This document shows positions 6,034 to 7,232 of a DNA stretch of 7,232 nucleotides, piece after piece; the first letter of the stretch is position 1, and each line of letters starts with the position of its first letter. The notes beneath the pieces were generated by a model. The model saw only the letters and a list, made by a program, of their open reading frames with translations. It did not search any database and had not been told where the DNA came from. This DNA comes from Acidimicrobium sp. BACL17 MAG-120823-bin42 (GTDB lineage Bacteria > Actinomycetota > Acidimicrobiia > Acidimicrobiales > Ilumatobacteraceae), in assembly GCA_001438985.1 (NCBI GenBank), contig LIAZ01000061.1, forward strand, positions 1 through 7,232. Direction: 5' to 3'. Both the position numbers and the translations under genes were made by a program.

Positions 6034-6891
6034 CTACTCGCCTGTTTCTGCAAGAAGTCGTCGCACCAATCGGGCAAGTGGCTCACGGAAATCTGGCAAC
6101 ACAGCAATGCCTGCTTGCTCAAGCTTGCCATCATGCAAAACCGAGTTAGCAGGCCGTTGCGCAGGACGCGGTGGTTGTAAATCACGTGTGGAAATTGGTT
6201 TCACCTTTTGTGCATCCATGCCTGCTGCCAAGAGCACCTCACGAGCAAATTCATACCAACTGACAACGCCTTGATTGGTGACGTGCCAGATTCCGCCAAG
6301 ACCACGTGTTGCAATATCGACGATTGCTCTAGCAGCGTCATCAGCAAACGTTGGATTGCCAATCTGGTCATCAACAAATTTCAACTCGGGCATTGTTGCA
6401 CCAAGTTTCAAAATGGTCTTCACCATGTTGGCGCCATGAAAACCGCACACCCACGAAATACGCACGATTGCGTCGTCTGTACCCATTGCACGCTCGCCCG
6501 CAAGTTTGCTTGCGCCGTACACACTTTGCGGGTTTGGCACATCGCCTTCGTTGTATGGCGTTGGCTTTGTGCCATCAAATACGTAGTCGGTGCTGATGTA
6601 CACCACGCGCGCACCAACAGCATGAGCTGCATCGGCCACATACTTCGATGCCGTTCCATTCACGTTCATGGCTTTGGCGGCGTCGCCTTCGCAGGCGTCT
6701 ACTGCAGTCCATGCAGCAGCATGGATCACCACATCAGGTTGCGCAGAACCAATTGCGACCTTGACCGCTTCTTCATCAGTGATGTCGAGTTGCGCGTGTG
6801 TGGTGGCAATAGCTTCGTGCCCAGAAGTACGAATAGCACTGACAAGTTCATGACCAAGTTGTCCACCTGCTCCGGTGACAAACAGTTTCAT
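6034..6891 (-). CDS. rfbD: dTDP-4-dehydrorhamnose reductase
   Basis: The 285-residue protein is an extended short-chain dehydrogenase that makes the last step of dTDP-L-rhamnose synthesis, NAD(P)H reduction of dTDP-4-keto-L-rhamnose. Visible are the nucleotide-binding loop TGAGGQLG (6-13), HAAAWTAVDACE (57-68), STDYVFDG (100-107), the catalytic Tyr125 and Lys129 in YGASKLAGE, the substrate-region DDQIGNPT and the C-terminal RPANSVL block. Length is near the usual 290. The ATG at 6891 was chosen because MKLFVTGAGGQLG starts directly at the first beta strand; an in-frame upstream start at 6921 would add ten residues lying inside the rfbB coding region. The start overlaps the rfbB stop as TAATG. 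It is also called rmlD. Confidence 0.95.
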   Translation of the reverse strand: MKLFVTGAGGQLGHELVSAIRTSGHEAIATTHAQLDITDEEAVKVAIGSAQPDVVIHAAAWTAVDACEGDAAKAMNVNGTASKYVADAAHAVGARVVYISTDYVFDGTKPTPYNEGDVPNPQSVYGASKLAGERAMGTDDAIVRISWVCGFHGANMVKTILKLGATMPELKFVDDQIGNPTFADDAARAIVDIATRGLGGIWHVTNQGVVSWYEFAREVLLAAGMDAQKVKPISTRDLQPPRPAQRPANSVLHDGKLEQAGIAVLPDFREPLARLVRRLLAETGE

Positions 6892-7232
6892 TACTTCTTG
6901 CCCTTGAGTGGCTCCCACCACCAGCGATTATCGCGATACCACTTCACGGTCTGTTCAAGTGCTTCGTCAAGTGAGCGCTCGCGCTTCCAACCCAACTTGG
7001 TGATCTTGGCAATGTCTACCGAATACCTGCGGTCATGGCCCTTGCGGTCTTCAACGTATTGCACGCTTGCTTCGTCTTTGCCGTGCAGCGCAAGCAGTTT
7101 GTCTACTAATACACGGTTTGCGGTTTCGTTACCTGCGCCGATGTTGTAGATCTCGCCAACATTGCCCTTTTCCAACACCAAGTGCACGCCCGTGCAATGG
7201 TCGTCTACATACAACCAGTCGCGCTCGTTTAA
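6891..7232 (-). CDS. rfbB: dTDP-glucose 4,6-dehydratase, C-terminal part (partial)
   Basis: The last 113 residues of the gene are present; it continues past the high-coordinate edge. The open frame enters at the window edge and includes RDWLYVDDHCTGVHLVLEKG, then GEIYNIGAGNE, the signature DRKGHDRRYSVD and KLGWKRERSLDEALEQTVKWY, ending in NRWWWEP. These match the C-terminal third of RfbB/RmlB, which converts dTDP-glucose to dTDP-4-keto-6-deoxyglucose with bound NAD+. The DRxGHDRRY motif helps bind the dTDP sugar. The N-terminal Rossmann part and the catalytic Tyr-Lys pair lie outside the window. A TTG at 7214 is internal and is not the true start. It is followed by rfbD with a one-base overlap, as in many rhamnose operons. 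Confidence 0.95.
   Translation of the reverse strand, partial: LNERDWLYVDDHCTGVHLVLEKGNVGEIYNIGAGNETANRVLVDKLLALHGKDEASVQYVEDRKGHDRRYSVDIAKITKLGWKRERSLDEALEQTVKWYRDNRWWWEPLKGKK

Noticed and set aside
5446..6180. Plus-strand open frame of 244 codons opposite the desaturase-like gene
   Set aside because: It is antisense to a gene with all six diiron ligands conserved, and its translation shows no recognisable domain.
6892..6921. Upstream start for rfbD adding ten residues
   Set aside because: The extra residues lie within the rfbB coding end, and the family N-terminus begins at MKLFVTG; the TAATG arrangement fits better.
6208..7149. Long plus-strand open frame of 313 codons opposite rfbD and rfbB
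   Set aside because: It is antisense to two firmly identified genes, rich in Cys and His in the way typical of shadow frames, and shows no family motif.
7212..7214. TTG as a start codon making a separate 107-residue protein
   Set aside because: The frame stays open to the window edge and the residues before it (NERDW) belong to the conserved RfbB motif, so the gene is a truncated rfbB.

Overview
All genes in this window lie on the minus strand, so transcription runs from the high-coordinate end to the low-coordinate end. Coding density is very high: genes abut or overlap, and the longest gap is 59 bp. The organism looks like a bacterium of moderate GC content with a compact genome. The soluble acyl-ACP desaturase-like protein, the scarcity of Shine-Dalgarno sequences and one good candidate for a leaderless promoter fit an actinobacterial lineage, perhaps Acidimicrobiia-like. 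That placement is inference only; no marker gene proves it.

Region 1 (7232 to 6034) holds the end of rfbB (dTDP-glucose 4,6-dehydratase, cut by the window edge) and complete rfbD (dTDP-4-dehydrorhamnose reductase). These are steps of dTDP-L-rhamnose synthesis for cell-surface glycans. Nine bases downstream is a soluble diiron acyl-ACP desaturase-like gene (6024 to 5110).

Region 2 (5109 to 3686) starts with a short intergenic stretch carrying a plausible promoter (TTGACT-17-TGGACT). It is followed by two directly abutting genes: a small HD-domain protein with the complete six-ligand metal set of PhnZ/MIOX-type diiron oxygenases, and a PhnD-like substrate-binding-fold protein with no signal peptide and no adjacent transporter genes.

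Region 3 (3658 to 1) is a histidine utilisation (hut) cluster: hutU (urocanate hydratase), hutF (formimidoylglutamate deiminase), a peptide-deformylase-family gene, and the first 27 codons of hutI (imidazolonepropionase). HutU, HutI and HutF convert urocanate to N-formyl-L-glutamate. The missing last step is normally done by HutG, a zinc amidohydrolase unrelated to peptide deformylase. Here the deformylase-family gene sits 5 bp after hutF and overlaps hutI by one base, exactly where hutG would be expected. The main hypothesis from this window is that a peptide-deformylase homologue was recruited as the N-formylglutamate deformylase of the five-step histidine pathway. A second point of interest is the PhnZ-like oxygenase plus signal-less PhnD-like pair directly upstream of, and possibly co-transcribed with, the hut genes.

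No RNA genes, CRISPR arrays, insertion sequences or convincing terminators were seen.
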